Positions 35,300 to 46,537 of a DNA stretch of 64,000 nt are shown here, one piece after another. The position numbers were made by a program, and so were the translations under genes. Below the pieces are notes generated by a model. That model ran no database searches, was not told where the DNA came from, and was given only the letters and a program-made list of their open reading frames with translations. Position 1 is the first letter of the stretch; each line of letters starts with the position of its first letter. The stretch is from Lasiosphaeris hirsuta (Eukaryota; Ascomycota; Sordariomycetes; Sordariales; Lasiosphaeriaceae), in assembly GCA_030549175.1 (NCBI GenBank), contig JAUKUA010000008.1, positions 893,172-957,171 on the forward strand, given 5' to 3'.

Positions 35300-36590
35300 T
35301 GTGAAGCTACGGCAGGTTAGGAACTCGATCTTTGAACCGCAGCGTGACGAACCAAGGGCAGCACTTACCTCGTTGAAGACTGGTGAGAACTTTTGGCATG
35401 CTAGTACACATGATGAACAATTGTAAGCAAGACCGCAGCATGAGTTTAGCAGAGATCATCGAGCGCCTTTAAGTCCTGGATATTGAGGACATTTGGGCCC
35501 TCTACAGGCGTATGTGAGTTTAGCTAATATGTACAGCGCTTAACAATGCCACAAGCACATCCGCGTGCGAGTAGTACTTCTTCGTCGAGATCTTCTCTAT
35601 TCAGCCTATCCTAAAGAGCGTGAAGCAGTGAAACCATCGTTGAGCCCATACTATCTAAGCTTTGAAATGGTGTAGTTAAGAGAAGTGTGACGGGAAAACC
35701 ATCGCATTTGAGTGTGGCCGCCTACAGCTTAGATAGACGTGATATGTCAGCCTCACCAACGAGGACCAGGCTCGGCTTTGACGTTGGAGCCCAGTAATCG
35801 CCCTGGTGTATCTCCCAAAGGCAGCCCTCATAGCTGAAGATCTTGATGGGAACCACGGGTACTGTCGTCGCGAGTTTCACGAGGATATGAGTACATTTGA
35901 AGTTGCACACCCGTGTTGGTTCCAATTGAGAGGAGCTGCGCGCTCTCGGTCATGTCACTAGTCAAGCGTTGGACGATTTGGATGCGAGCCAGTGTGTGAC
36001 CGATTCATTCACTCTTGGCGAGATAAGTGGGTCCCAGATTTCACCAGTCAGTAAATGGTCACGAAATGGTTGGCAAATGGTTAGCAAATGCAGGTCACGT
36101 GGGAAGCAGCGTACATGGGTCAGGAAAACCTGCGGTGAGATAGTCACGTCACTCGCACTGCACTCGCACTGTACACGCGACCCAAGGCATCGGCTTGAAG
36201 CCGAAAGTATGTTCCCGCGTTGACATTCGAAGGCGTTCGTACTCCAAGATATCCTCTCTCGACAGACAGCATCTTTGGGACCGTTGTCACAACAAAAGAA
36301 GCGCGGTTTCTTCGGCTTAGCAGGACTTGAAGCTCTTCACAGCTAAACCAAGAGTTTCCAAGCGCCTTGTAGACGGTTTTGTTAGATGAAAGATATATGT
36401 AATGGAGGCCCCAATAAGACACCCGCCCCCGGCGGTCCCGTAAAGACGAGAAGCGTTGGCAAGAAGAAATTAGGCCGATTCTGATCTGATGCATAGAACG
36501 AACCGTGTCCATTTTTGACGTCGTCTCCGTCCTTCCGTTCCCCGAGTCTTGAGGGGCTTGCTGGAAAAGGGCTAACTTGTTGGGATAACT
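35300..36590. other. Gene-poor stretch
   Basis: Upstream exons of the PDI relic may lie here (35380-35930, - strand), but I could not find the CGHC motif. Other open frames show no domain. Confidence 0.3.
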
Positions 36591-36593
36591 AGT

Positions 36594-36904
36594 AAGGTCA
36601 GGCTTTGGGAACGGTTGGAAGTGGAAGACTATCTATCAGACAAGTAGCCAGCGGTCTCGGATCTGGGGCCCATATTCGGTTTGCTGATATCGATGGAGAC
36701 GGGGTAAGTCTACTTTCATGTTATCTCTCTCTTCTTTGTCTTTTCTGTGGTTTTCTTGGCGTCTAATCCCCAATTATGAACTCGGGCGCGATTACGGCCC
36801 GGCTGAACGGGTGCGGTCTCCTTGGGCCCCCGCCCCCGGGCCCAGCGATGGCGGCGTCGGCGGCCTCACCTTTGCCGTAAACTCCACGTTACCTGTGCAG
36901 TGGC
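36594..36904 (+). pseudogene. FG-GAP / VCBS repeat relic
   Basis: The frame reads VASGLGSGAHIRFADIDGDG and stops at a GTAAGT donor (36704). DxDxDG is the calcium-binding loop of FG-GAP beta-propeller repeats, found in fungal secreted esterase-like proteins. About 80 bp later the expected continuation NSGAITARLNGCGLLGPP appears, but no AG acceptor exists between donor and continuation, so correct splicing looks impossible. The piece ends at VQWQLP and a stop. No other FG-GAP repeats are nearby. Confidence 0.5.
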
Positions 36905-37193
36905 AGCTCCCGTGAGCGTGGATGAGTGCTATGGAATTTTCTTGAGTGGAAGATGATGGAAGCGGTAAGAATGGGAACAAAGATGTCACGACGTTATTGG
37001 TGGACTCGGAGGTATGCAGGGTGGTTGGTGGTACGAAGCGAGGGGAAACTTGGATGGGAATATATTTAAGAATAGGCGGTGGTGGCAATGAGATTATCTC
37101 GCAGGCTATCAATCATCCAATCGCAAATGTGTTCCTCTGCAACCCAGAGGGTACATATCTACTAACGTCGTCAGACTCCTCTCAATACCTGAT

Positions 37194-38474
37194 TTATGCA
37201 AAGTAGTATTGAGCAGCTCCCACTAGGGCGATCAAGGCAAAAGAGGCTTTCCACGCCGTCGGCTCTACTATGGCTGCAGCCGCGGTAACAATGGGCGACT
37301 GTGAAACCGTCGACGACGGCCCCGAAGTTGGAGACGGTGTGCCCGACAGTGATGCCGCCGTCAAGACCTGCCATGGACACGCGTGGTCAGTATGAAGAGA
37401 GCAAAGGAGGGTAAAAGGGGTAAAGGGGTAAAGGGGTAGAAGTAAAGGGGAAATGGGATTTTGCTAGTTACTTTGCTGATTGTGTGGACGACTCCGATCT
37501 TGATAATAGTGTCGCCAGCCGAGACCTGGGCGTCGCCAAAGCTAATGACATCGTCGAGGACCGAAGTGGTCAGGGACCCGCCACTGAGCGTGGAAAATAC
37601 CTGGCCACCCTGGATCAAAGGCGTGTAGGCGGGGGACTCAGTGCCGACGAGAACGTGATTTTTCAACACATCAACAAGCTGGGCCCCAGTTATATTGGCC
37701 GTCTCTCTCTTGAAGGCGGCGTCGGTAGGTGCCAGGATGGTGATGGCTGTTCTGCTATCGAGCTCGGCGAGCAGACCTACTTCATCTAGCGCCTCTAGGA
37801 ATCTGCTGGTGCCCAAGAAGGGAAGAGTTTCGGACAGGGTTCTTGGCAACGTGAAGACACTGTACGGTTGCCAGGTCGTTAGTTAAGATGACGTTTGAAA
37901 CTTTCTGGGGATTCAAGGGAGCAAACCCGCTAATAGGGCGGAGGACGCCGCGGTCAAAGGGAATGTCGTCAGCTGTCACCTTGACGCTTGCCCCTCGACC
38001 CGTAAAAACAAGGGGCCGCGATGCCGCACACACGTTCTTCTCAACAAGGGTCTGGTTGCGGCCAGGGCCGAGATTAACCAAGGCGGGATCGTTGAGCCAC
38101 GTCTCTCGCACGGCACCACAAGTCGCTTCTACATCCCTGGTAAGCCTGGCAAGCGCAGTCGTGGTTATCTTGGCCGAGGTAGTCGTCTTTGAGTGCGTAG
38201 TCGTCACCACAGACGATTGTGGCTTGATGCTGCTGATGTAGTAGCCGACACCGGCGACATCGCGGCGGGCGAGAGAGTTACCGCTGTTCTCTTGTATTGC
38301 GGCGTCGGACGGGACATAGACAATGAGGTCGTATCCCGAAACGTGGACCGGGTGTCCCTCGAGCAGGCCGGCAAAGCTCGTGAATCCGTTGTCCAAGAGC
38401 ACGGATTGCAGCGACTGCGCGAGAGCCGCAGTGGCATAGACGGCCGACCAACAAAGAAGACGTGTAGAACGCAT
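37194..38474 (-). CDS. Fasciclin (FAS1) two-domain surface protein, three exons
   Basis: Exons on the - strand: 38474-37927, 37859-37472, 37367-37194; introns of 67 bp (GTTTGC ... CTAAC ... TACAG, phase 2) and 104 bp (GTAACT ... GGCAG, phase 0); 369 residues. A signal peptide (MRSTRLLCWSAVYATAALAQ) is followed by the first FAS1 domain (about 21-190), whose end GVLRPISG joins by splicing to VFTLPRTLSETLPFLG, the start of the second (about 190-310: ITILAPTDAAFKRE, then VVHTISKVLTAA). A Ser/Thr/Pro-rich stalk and a C-terminal hydrophobic tail (WKASFALIALVGAAQYYFA) suggest a GPI or membrane anchor. FAS1 proteins act in adhesion at cell surfaces. Intron 2 contains a GTAAAGGGG-type repeat. All three exons fit one frame, so the gene appears functional. 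Confidence 0.82.
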
Positions 38475-39586
38475 GTCCACGACTAACGAGACAACAGAAA
38501 TGAAACTAGTGAAAACAAGAAGATGGTTAGAATATAGTGGAGTAGGTGGCAGGATGGGTGGCCCCGTGTGGTTGAGTGCAGGGTTGAGGAAGTGGAAGTA
38601 AGTTGGATACATTGTTCCAGAGGTAGGGGATATCATGATGAGGTAAATGCCATGTCTCTCAGCCTCGTCAGTTGCCTTTGCAAAATGAAAAACAATGAGA
38701 ACAGGGCCGCTACCGGGGCTGTCATCTGATGTCTGGGCAGTGCCACGACACCGGCAGCTTTTTGGCTTGGCTGGGGAGCACCGGGAATTCAGCCAGCGAC
38801 GACCACACCGTCGATAGGATGGAATCGGAAAGATCGGCACGCCGAGTTAGCCGTCTTCCACGGCCCAAAACCGACCGCGTGTTTACCTTGAATTTTGTCA
38901 AGCGGAGCTCGCAGACTACCGAGACATGCAGCAAGGCTCTGTTACCTTGGGTAACACGGACACAGTCGTGTAGGCATGTCCTCATTCCTTGGCTGGAATA
39001 TAACCAATCCCACACCATGTGCCAGTCGACGGCCCGGACATGATACGTCGCCCGGATGGTCACAACCGGAGAGAAAATGCTGAGGATAATTGGTGAAGTC
39101 GTGAAAATTGGGGCTCAAGGTCGCACCAACTCGGCCAAGAAGGATGCCACGTCGTCTCAGAGATTCGCATAGAGCTTCAGAGACTTGCCAAGCTCAGGAG
39201 GAGGGGTTGGGCATCGTTGCGGCGCGTGTTGTTAATTTTACGGCCAACCATGTCACGGCGATGTGGTCTCGAGGGTGAGGGTTTTTTTTTGGCGGTTGGG
39301 CGGGGAAATGCTGAAATGAAGGCGTGTGAAGGTGCTTACAGCAGTGGTTGGTTGAGGCCCGAAATTGGTTACACAGGCATAGGACTCGGAGGGCTTCTAT
39401 GTGGAGCCTCACTTCCCAATCCCCATTACACATCTGGGGGAACAACGGGGTAGGGAGATGTATTAGTACGCCTCCCAGCATCCTCCCACGGTCACAGAGT
39501 CAAAATCTCAACCTTACTACCTCAGCGAGGCGCCGCTAGACGGAAAAGTGACGACCCATATCAGACTCAGACAAACAGACCAAACG
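38475..39586. other. Intergenic between two divergent genes
   Basis: No gene seen; it holds the promoters of the fasciclin gene (-) and the next membrane protein (+). Confidence 0.5.
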
Positions 39587-41530
39587 ATGGCGGACTCGGC
39601 TGGTGTCTACACGCCGCCCTCGGTGACTTCCTACATGCTCCTCAAGTCTTTTGACATGCCGACTAGGAGCGGAAGCATACGAGCAGTTGCCTTCTCCTCT
39701 AAGAGCGGAGCATTAGTGACCGCAGCGCTCTCGGTCATGTTCACCTTCATCTTCCTGTTTACCTGGAACCTTGTTTGCTTCATAGCCCTGTTGTCGTCGA
39801 ACGAGAAGTCACGTCACCGATTCGCTGCCCTCGTTCTCCTCTGGAACTCCAACGACTCCTGGTTCGCCCTGCCTAGAATGCTGCATTACGCCTGGGTGTC
39901 TTTCAAGTCAGGGGGGCATGAGACCGCGTACGGCTTGCTGTGGGCATTCCTTGCCTTTGCCGTCTCCGGAGCAAGCCTCGCACTCGGTATCGTCGGGCCC
40001 TCGCTCGTGCAGATCGGCCATGCTGCCCCAGTGCAACCAGTCAGCGCGTATTTTCCTGTCCTACCGCCGCAAAATGACGCGAGTGCTGTTCTCCAGGTCT
40101 TTGGGCTGCGGGCCTCATCGTACCTGCGCGCCCTGGGCAGCGTGGAAGCTGCCGATGTTACGAAGCGGCAAAATGTCGACATGCAGGAAAATATTAACCT
40201 CCCTCCCTGGAATGATACCGAGCCCATGTACCAAATGAGTTACACCTACTCCATCACCGGACAGGATCTCGGCCTTCAGCGCGGATCCGGCCTTTCGTTG
40301 AACGTAACCGGCTCATGCATTACCGAGTATGAGTGGGATGCCAAGCTCGGGGGGGGCAACAATGACACGTACAACATGTGGGGGTACTCGGACGAAAACA
40401 ATCCACCGTTTTCTGTCCCTCTCGACGATGTCAGCATCCAGAGCGCCCCCAAGGTCTCCTTCTTCCTCCACCCCGATTTCGTGCAGCAGTTCGGCCGGGA
40501 CAGCAACATTTCTTTCGCCGCTATCGTCTGGGCTGCTCACAGGGCGAGCATCACAGATGGATCCGACGCGTGGTATGTGACCGAGACCGGTGAGCAGAAC
40601 TACGCACCCCCGTTTGGTGCGACGCGCTGGATCAAGCGGAGGAGGCCAGCGCTCTCGTGTTGGCAAAAGGACACTTGGCGCTACGGGACGCAGCTGGTGA
40701 AAAATGTCGAGGGCCTCAAGAATGTGCAGGGCATGAGAATACCCGTCTCTCTGCTCCAAGTTCTCGAGATCACGCTGTCGCTACCCAAGCTCGTCGAACT
40801 CGGAAACGCCTCGGGCGACTCGGCCCTCCGGTCCCGGACCACTAGTCCCAACGGTGTAATAGACGCGAGGGCTTCCAGCATCAGGAGCGACATGGAGCGC
40901 TTGCTGGTAGCCAGCTACGTGGCATCCCAGAGTGTTTTCACAGATGCCACCATGTTCCAGCAGGACGGCACTTGGAGAAACACCCTAGAGGGCGGGAATG
41001 GACAGCCGAAGGAGGGCGCTGGCGACTTCATCATTGTCAGCCCCGAGATCCAAACCTTCTCGCTGGGTGGTCTCATCGCTGTCGTGGTCTGCCTCGGAGC
41101 CTTGATGTTAACTGAGGGGGTCGTTACCTTCATAATTCGTCACCATGACCAACCCACCAAAAAGTCGAACAACACCAGCGAAACGCAAAACAACACCAGC
41201 GAAACGCAAAAAAACACTAGCGAAACACAAAACAACACCAGCGAAACGTCAAACAAGCCCAGCGAAACGTCGAACAACGCCAGCGAAACGTCAAACAACA
41301 TTAGCGAAATATCGAACAACAGATTGATTCGTTTCAAGGTCTTGACAGCAGTCGATCTGTTCCGCCGCATATATGAGCCCGGGGGAGGTGGTAAGGACGA
41401 GGATAACTGGGGCTGCAGTAAGCATTTCCCCACTTGCGAGGACGACAACGTAGTGTTCAAACTGAAGGACTGTGAATCCTCCAACGGTCGCTGTAGGGGC
41501 CACATCGATCCCAGTTCCAAAAAGCAGTGA
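39587..41530 (+). CDS. Membrane protein with extracellular domain and heptapeptide repeat
   Basis: Intronless; the first true ATG of the frame is at 39587 (MADSAGVYTPPSVTSYMLLK), giving 647 residues. Hydrophobic segments: about 42-68 (LVTAALSVMFTFIFLFTWNL), about 115-138 (LLWAFLAFAVSGASLALGIV) and near 500-522 (GGLIAVVVCLGALMLTEGVV). Between the second and third lies a polar domain of about 350 residues with several N-glycosylation sequons. After the last segment come seven 7-residue repeats (type NNTSETQ) and a Cys-containing tail (WGCSKHFPTCEDD). The general layout recalls uncharacterised fungal membrane proteins with large ectodomains. The repeat follows the final membrane segment, so on a three-pass model it would be on the opposite side from the ectodomain. 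Function unknown. Confidence 0.75.
   Translation: MADSAGVYTPPSVTSYMLLKSFDMPTRSGSIRAVAFSSKSGALVTAALSVMFTFIFLFTWNLVCFIALLSSNEKSRHRFAALVLLWNSNDSWFALPRMLHYAWVSFKSGGHETAYGLLWAFLAFAVSGASLALGIVGPSLVQIGHAAPVQPVSAYFPVLPPQNDASAVLQVFGLRASSYLRALGSVEAADVTKRQNVDMQENINLPPWNDTEPMYQMSYTYSITGQDLGLQRGSGLSLNVTGSCITEYEWDAKLGGGNNDTYNMWGYSDENNPPFSVPLDDVSIQSAPKVSFFLHPDFVQQFGRDSNISFAAIVWAAHRASITDGSDAWYVTETGEQNYAPPFGATRWIKRRRPALSCWQKDTWRYGTQLVKNVEGLKNVQGMRIPVSLLQVLEITLSLPKLVELGNASGDSALRSRTTSPNGVIDARASSIRSDMERLLVASYVASQSVFTDATMFQQDGTWRNTLEGGNGQPKEGAGDFIIVSPEIQTFSLGGLIAVVVCLGALMLTEGVVTFIIRHHDQPTKKSNNTSETQNNTSETQKNTSETQNNTSETSNKPSETSNNASETSNNISEISNNRLIRFKVLTAVDLFRRIYEPGGGGKDEDNWGCSKHFPTCEDDNVVFKLKDCESSNGRCRGHIDPSSKKQ
41168..41314 (+). 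repeat. 21-bp coding tandem repeat, seven units
   Basis: Seven in-frame copies of a unit close to AACAACACCAGCGAAACGCA, encoding NNTSETQ variants. The first four units are nearly identical at the DNA level and later ones diverge, suggesting recent expansion at the 5' side. Confidence 0.9.
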
Positions 41531-43314
41531 TGGATGAAGTTGGCGTGAGATTTCTTTCCGTGGCCGGTGTCTACAGCATGTGCAACTTAGTATGTAGGGA
41601 GGGGATTGCAAGAATCAGTACAGCGCAAACACTTACTGCTCCGGGTTGTTTTAATTTCCCCACCTCGTGTGCAACGAGCCACGGACACAAGTCAAATTTA
41701 TAATGAATCGATTTCTGTTGCGCGCGGCAGATTGTTTGCAGTTCATTGGTGCCAAGCCGTATTGATGTCATTAAACAGGGCTGGGAATACCAGTCGCTTA
41801 CTCAAATGGTGAGCAGCCCGATATTATTAACCATGGCCTGCTGTCACGACTAGATATCTTGGCGACGTATTCGAGATTAGCTTGACGCTCAAAACACACG
41901 GCGTGGTCGTGGGGCAGGCAGTGGCTTCGGTACCTGGGATGGAGAGCCAAGACTACCGAGCCGGCTGCCTCTGGTCAGATATAGGCCTAGATTTGTTGGA
42001 GAAATTGTTGTATAGGCCTGACCGAACCAGTAACTCTGGTCACACCATATGCCATGTAGAGTAAAACTCGCCCAAGACAGCTATACTAGCCTTCTGCTAC
42101 ATTGACCTAGCCCTAGGTTAGCTCACTTATTCTTTTGCGGGCTACCTCGTTACGCCGCTGCCCCCAGCATGTGAGTGGCCGAGTGGGGGTCTGCAGGCGT
42201 TAAACAAAACGTCGAACGGACTGCTGGTGGCTTTCGACTTGCCCGTCGAGGTGATGCCGATGATGGCTACGGCTCTCAGCTTTGGCTGGTTGGCGCGGGA
42301 GACAATGGCGGTTATGGGCGGCGGTAGGGGGCTCCTAAATAATAGCCAGCGCATCCTCAAAATCTTGCATCCTCCAAATCTTACGGTGATGGCAAGTGGT
42401 CGGATCTTCAAGACAATGCAGCTGTAACCTTGGGGCCCAAGGCAACTCACTGCCTCCACGGGAAAGTATCCCGAGTCGCAGAAATGACGACAGCTCCGAT
42501 GAGAGCGAGTTCGACTCCGAATAGCCTCGGTGTTTAGCTCGTCATTAGCTTTGGCGCCGCAATCGGGCGAATCTACGTGCCTCCCTTACGGGAAAGATTC
42601 GACGAGATGCAACCCTCAAGTGAGCCTCGGCGCTATGATTTCGTCATATTGCGTGAGGCGCGCGACGTACTAGCAAAGGGTTGTAGTCGGGTAAAAGGTG
42701 AAGGGGGGGGGAGGAGGCGGTGGAGGGCGGTGGTAATGGGTTTTGCTTCTTGAATCGAAACCTGGATCTCGGCTCTGGATCGCTGCTGGGTCCTGAAAGA
42801 TCTCAACTGCCATCGCCAGCAGACTTTCGGGCGAAGTACCCTCCGTATTCCCCACGTCCCAAGTCTGGTAGGACGTACCCTACTACTTTTGAGTACTAGC
42901 CGCGGTATACTTTGGGCGCCTAATATGCCGCGCACCCCTAGAAGCGTCTAGCGGGAAGCCTCCTCCCCCGTAGGACGATGGAAACGATGCGGAAGGCATT
43001 GAAATCAACGGGCCGTCCATTTCTAACACTGGAGTCTCCTGATCTGGCAGGGGCTCTTACTATTACAATCAAACTAACACTATGATCTCTGAATCATCGT
43101 CATCCACGATTTTCACCGCCGAGAGTGCCTCGGCGCCGCTAGTACTCAGGTCAAATCAGTTGAGGCGTCGTCGTAAAATTTAAGCGCAGAGTCCCCACGA
43201 GCGTGCAGCAATCGGCATGGGAGCAAGGAGACACTGGACAGCTAGGAGACTTTGGCACCTATTGTTCTGTGGGAAGGTTGAGAGCGTCATATGCTTTGAA
43301 TGACTACTTATATT
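41531..43314. other. Gene-poor stretch
   Basis: Open frames on both strands (such as 42142-42459 - and 42227-42427 +) overlap and have no domain. A G run lies near 42704-42712. Confidence 0.35.
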
Positions 43315-44304
43315 TCAAGAAACACGCCGTTCCGCTCGCCTATCCTCGCGGTATGAGCGTCTGTTGAGTGATGCTGCATCAAGCTCGACCGGCTCCATGT
43401 ACACAACCGGCGCCACACTCAGAACTTCTTTCACCCCCTTTCCAAGCTCATGCGTCTTCATGTGGGGATTCGTGTCCCCTACCAGCTCCGTTATCTCAGC
43501 CGATGTGCCATGAACTTCCTTCGCTTCGTCAAGTGACTGGAAGGCCCGCATCCGCTTCCTTTGTCGACGCCGCTTGATGAACATCGCCCCGAGGGCAAAA
43601 CCCAGAAGGATGATCCCGATGATAACCCCCACGGCAATCCCAGTTTTTGCGGCAGACGATAACCTACTTTCTGGTCCCGCGTTGCTACTATTACTCGGAG
43701 GAGGCGAACTTGAAGTTCCCGTGGGAGGCAAAGACCCCGTCCCACTATCCACACCGAGCACCGCCCCCCTCCGAAGTAACAACGTAGTCTGAACCAGCGT
43801 CATCGCCACCCCAGCCTCATTCACAACCGGCAGCGGCGTAGGAACCCCATCGCAGTTAGCACACCTTTCCGCCTCGATGGACGTCGCCTTCGCCAGCGGC
43901 CCGAGACACCACCCCCCCACACCAGGCGCAAACGCCATGATAGTCTCGGTATACCGCAGCCCGGTAGGACAGCAAACAGCTGCCGTCTCATCGGCTCTCA
44001 GCAAAGGGAGCTGTGTATTAGAAGTCCGCGCACCGGAGATGAGCTCGCTCGTCCATCCTGACGGGCAGACTAGCCCCGGCTGAAAGTATATCCTTATGAG
44101 GGGCGCATCTTGCGTGCTCGCACCCGGGTAGCAGAGACTCTGGCTGAAGTAATCGGTGCCGAGGAAAGCGAGCGTGGAGGAGGATGTGGAGAGGATCTTG
44201 TTACATCCTGCCGGGGGTGTGAAGGTTGTTGTGAGTGCGCCGGCGGCCTGGAAGCCGTCGGGGTCGGCGATAGTTTTGATTATGGTGCTTGTTGTTAGGG
44301 GCAT
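43315..44304 (-). CDS. Single-pass surface protein, sensor-like, unknown function
   Basis: Uninterrupted frame of 329 residues from an ATG at 44304. The N-terminal two thirds contain nine or so Cys (CNKILS, SLCYPG, LVCPSGW, AVCCPTGL, GWCLG, ERCANCDG), then a Ser/Pro/Gly-rich stalk (TGSLPPTGTSSSPPPSNSSN), one transmembrane helix (GIAVGVIIGIILLGFALGAM) and a strongly basic stop-transfer (FIKRRRQRKR) with a cytosolic tail of about 85 residues. This layout is common in fungal wall-stress-sensor-like and other surface proteins. No signal peptide is seen at the annotated start (MPLTTSTIIKTIADPDGFQA), so either export is unusual or an upstream exon is missing. No WSC or other named domain is recognised. 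Confidence 0.7.
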   Translation of the reverse strand: MPLTTSTIIKTIADPDGFQAAGALTTTFTPPAGCNKILSTSSSTLAFLGTDYFSQSLCYPGASTQDAPLIRIYFQPGLVCPSGWTSELISGARTSNTQLPLLRADETAAVCCPTGLRYTETIMAFAPGVGGWCLGPLAKATSIEAERCANCDGVPTPLPVVNEAGVAMTLVQTTLLLRRGAVLGVDSGTGSLPPTGTSSSPPPSNSSNAGPESRLSSAAKTGIAVGVIIGIILLGFALGAMFIKRRRQRKRMRAFQSLDEAKEVHGTSAEITELVGDTNPHMKTHELGKGVKEVLSVAPVVYMEPVELDAASLNRRSYREDRRAERRVS

Positions 44305-44865
44305 GATGAGATGTGTAATGGGCTGTTTGGAGGGTTGGCGGCTGGGGATTTGAGGGTGGTGGGTCCGGTTGTGTCTTTATGTTGGTAGTGGATTGGGTTG
44401 GTTTGGCCCCTTTTCAGGGGTTGCGGTTTCACAATCGACGTTATGCGCCGCGTGGGCGCATGCTGGGATTTTTTGAGACGTAAATGTTTCATGTGTACTA
44501 ATTCGGATTGTTTTGGGGCGGCTTTGTACGTTGATGAATTACTTGATCTATTTACTGAGGGGAGGGTAACAATCCCCTTTTATGGTGGCGTACGAAGAGG
44601 TTAAACAACGTCTATGTCAGATGACTTAGGCCTATGTAACAGTAACCACGCACCGCCGGAATTTCAGCACCTTATTAAGCATTAGCGAGGGGTTGTTGTT
44701 TTAATTGGAGGGTGTCACCGTCTACGATAAGGAAGCATCTTCTTTCCACTATGTACAATCCTCGACCCTCCCTTTTCCCACCGCCTTCTAGCCACAACTG
44801 TAAAAGGCTGCCAACGGCCGCCAGCAAAAAAAAAAAAAAAAAAAAGACGGTGAAGGCCACACACA
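44305..44865. other. Intergenic with poly-A run
   Basis: No gene seen. A run of 20 A at 44826-44845 lies just outside the inverted-repeat element that follows. Confidence 0.5.
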
Positions 44866-45837
44866 CACGGTCGCACTCAATCGCAGCGGCCATACTCAAT
44901 TGCAGTCAATTGCAGTCAATTGAACACTGAATTTAACACTATTGCAGCGATTTCAATCGCTCAAATCCGCAACAAAAGGCCCATCAACACGATAACTATC
45001 CTCTCCTGGCACCTCTGGCACCCCTGCCGGCCATGCCACCTGCGCGGCGCTTGCCCGCCCACAGCGCTGCGAAGGCGTGCTGTGATGCCCTGTAAGTGCC
45101 GCACAATTGGATCGCGCGATTGGACGCATGCCAGCCTTGCAAGTGATAGTCAATTGAATCGCGTAATCTGCATGCAATTGCAGGGAAAATGTTGGGCAAT
45201 TGAATCGCAGGCCGGCCTTGGAAGTGGTGGGCAGTCCTGCGGGCCGGCGTTGTGAGGAGGTAGTGGGTAGCTAGTGTGTGGGCGCTGCAGTGGTGTGGTT
45301 TCAGACTTCTCCTAGACGCTCTGACCAATCACGTCGCAGGTTCAGCTACCACTCTAAGGAACGTTTAATTCTTGAAGCTCTCCTTCTCCCGGGTTAAGGA
45401 TTCTGGAGTTACCCATCCGATATCCTTATCTGTAACACTATAGCCGAAGCTACCTTCTTTACTCCCTTCGCTACCCGCTAGGCAAACTTATAATCTGGTA
45501 TACGAGGGCCGTTATCTTATCGAAAGGCTATAGTAACTTGAGCTATAGTTAAGCTTCCCTCCCTTGGTAGTATTGACGATATCGACGTTATCTTTAGAAA
45601 TGATAGATACCTCGTCGGCGAGAAGAAAGCTCTTATTGAAGGGACCAGTCAGGTCGCGCTATTTTCGCTCCCTCTCCATATCATCGGGGCTTAGCTACCA
45701 TTCTGGGCGGATCTTTACCAGCTGACGGCTGACAGCTTTTATTACGGATTTGAGCGATTTGAGCAATTTAAATCGCTGTAATAGTGTTAATTGAGTGCTC
45801 AATTGACTACAATTGACTACGATTAGGTGCGACCGTG
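44866..45837. mobile_element. Inverted-repeat DNA element of about 972 bp
   Basis: The two ends are inverted copies over roughly 95-110 bp. The left end reads CACGGTCGCACTCAATCG, later AACACTATTGCAGCGATTT and GCTCAAATCCG. The reverse complement of the right end reads CACGGTCGCACCTAATCG, AACACTATTACAGCGATTT and GCTCAAATCCG. Both ends also contain CAATTG-rich spacers. Differences between ends are mostly C/T transitions. No target-site duplication is evident and no transposase domain is readable inside, where stops occur in every frame. It is therefore a non-autonomous or decayed class II element; family undetermined. Confidence 0.7.
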
Positions 45838-46537
45838 CAGAGGCTTCCCCAGCCAAAAGACGTGATGGAGTACTAATCTCAAGACACTGGGACAGCGGAC
45901 GGCCTACCTCAGTAATTAGATGGTGATGGCGACCTAGTCTTATCGTCCATCCTATGAGAGTCGGCAACGCCCGGGTGCCTGGGTCGAAGCTCCATGGGGT
46001 ATCGTGAGAAAATCCTTCAATGAGCGAAAGCAACGGTTGGCAAGTCGTTAATAATGAGAATAGGCGGGCACTGCCAAAGAACAAAAAGAGTCCAGACTAA
46101 AAGACAAAGCACGAGTGGAATGTATGCGAAACCCAGACCCGAGCAGGCCTCCCCCCACTCAACGCAAAGTCCCCCTCCCCAACAGGAAGGGGCTCGCCGC
46201 TGCACACAGTTCATAGTCTCCCCCCCCTCCCTGTACGGGACGTGTATGAAAAGGGCTACTCAGGAAAACAAGGGGGCATTACTGCCTTTTTACTTTTGTA
46301 AGGAAGGAGAGCCGCAGGTTTTACAACCTCCGGCCCTCCCGTATTTCTTAATAGGCGGACTGTAGGACCGGGTGTATGGGAGTAATACTTCCATCCGTGG
46401 GTTTCCCTTCACCCCTTCACCATGTTCACCGACTTAGAATACATGTGCCGTGCCCGATTTCCCTTTCCATTTCTATTTCCCTACACCTGCACCTGCGTGG
46501 CCCAGACAATCAGCCCTCGAACCCCCAATCCTATATT
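45838..46537. other. Intergenic
   Basis: No supported gene between the inverted-repeat element and the coiled-coil gene. Confidence 0.45.

Noticed and set aside
37782..37926. Apparent frameshift between the two fasciclin domains
   Set aside because: Explained by a normal 67-bp intron with CTAAC branch and CAG acceptor; splicing restores one frame through both domains.
41168..41314. Regular 21-bp repeats considered as a CRISPR array
   Set aside because: Direct coding repeats without spacers, in frame inside a gene of a eukaryote.
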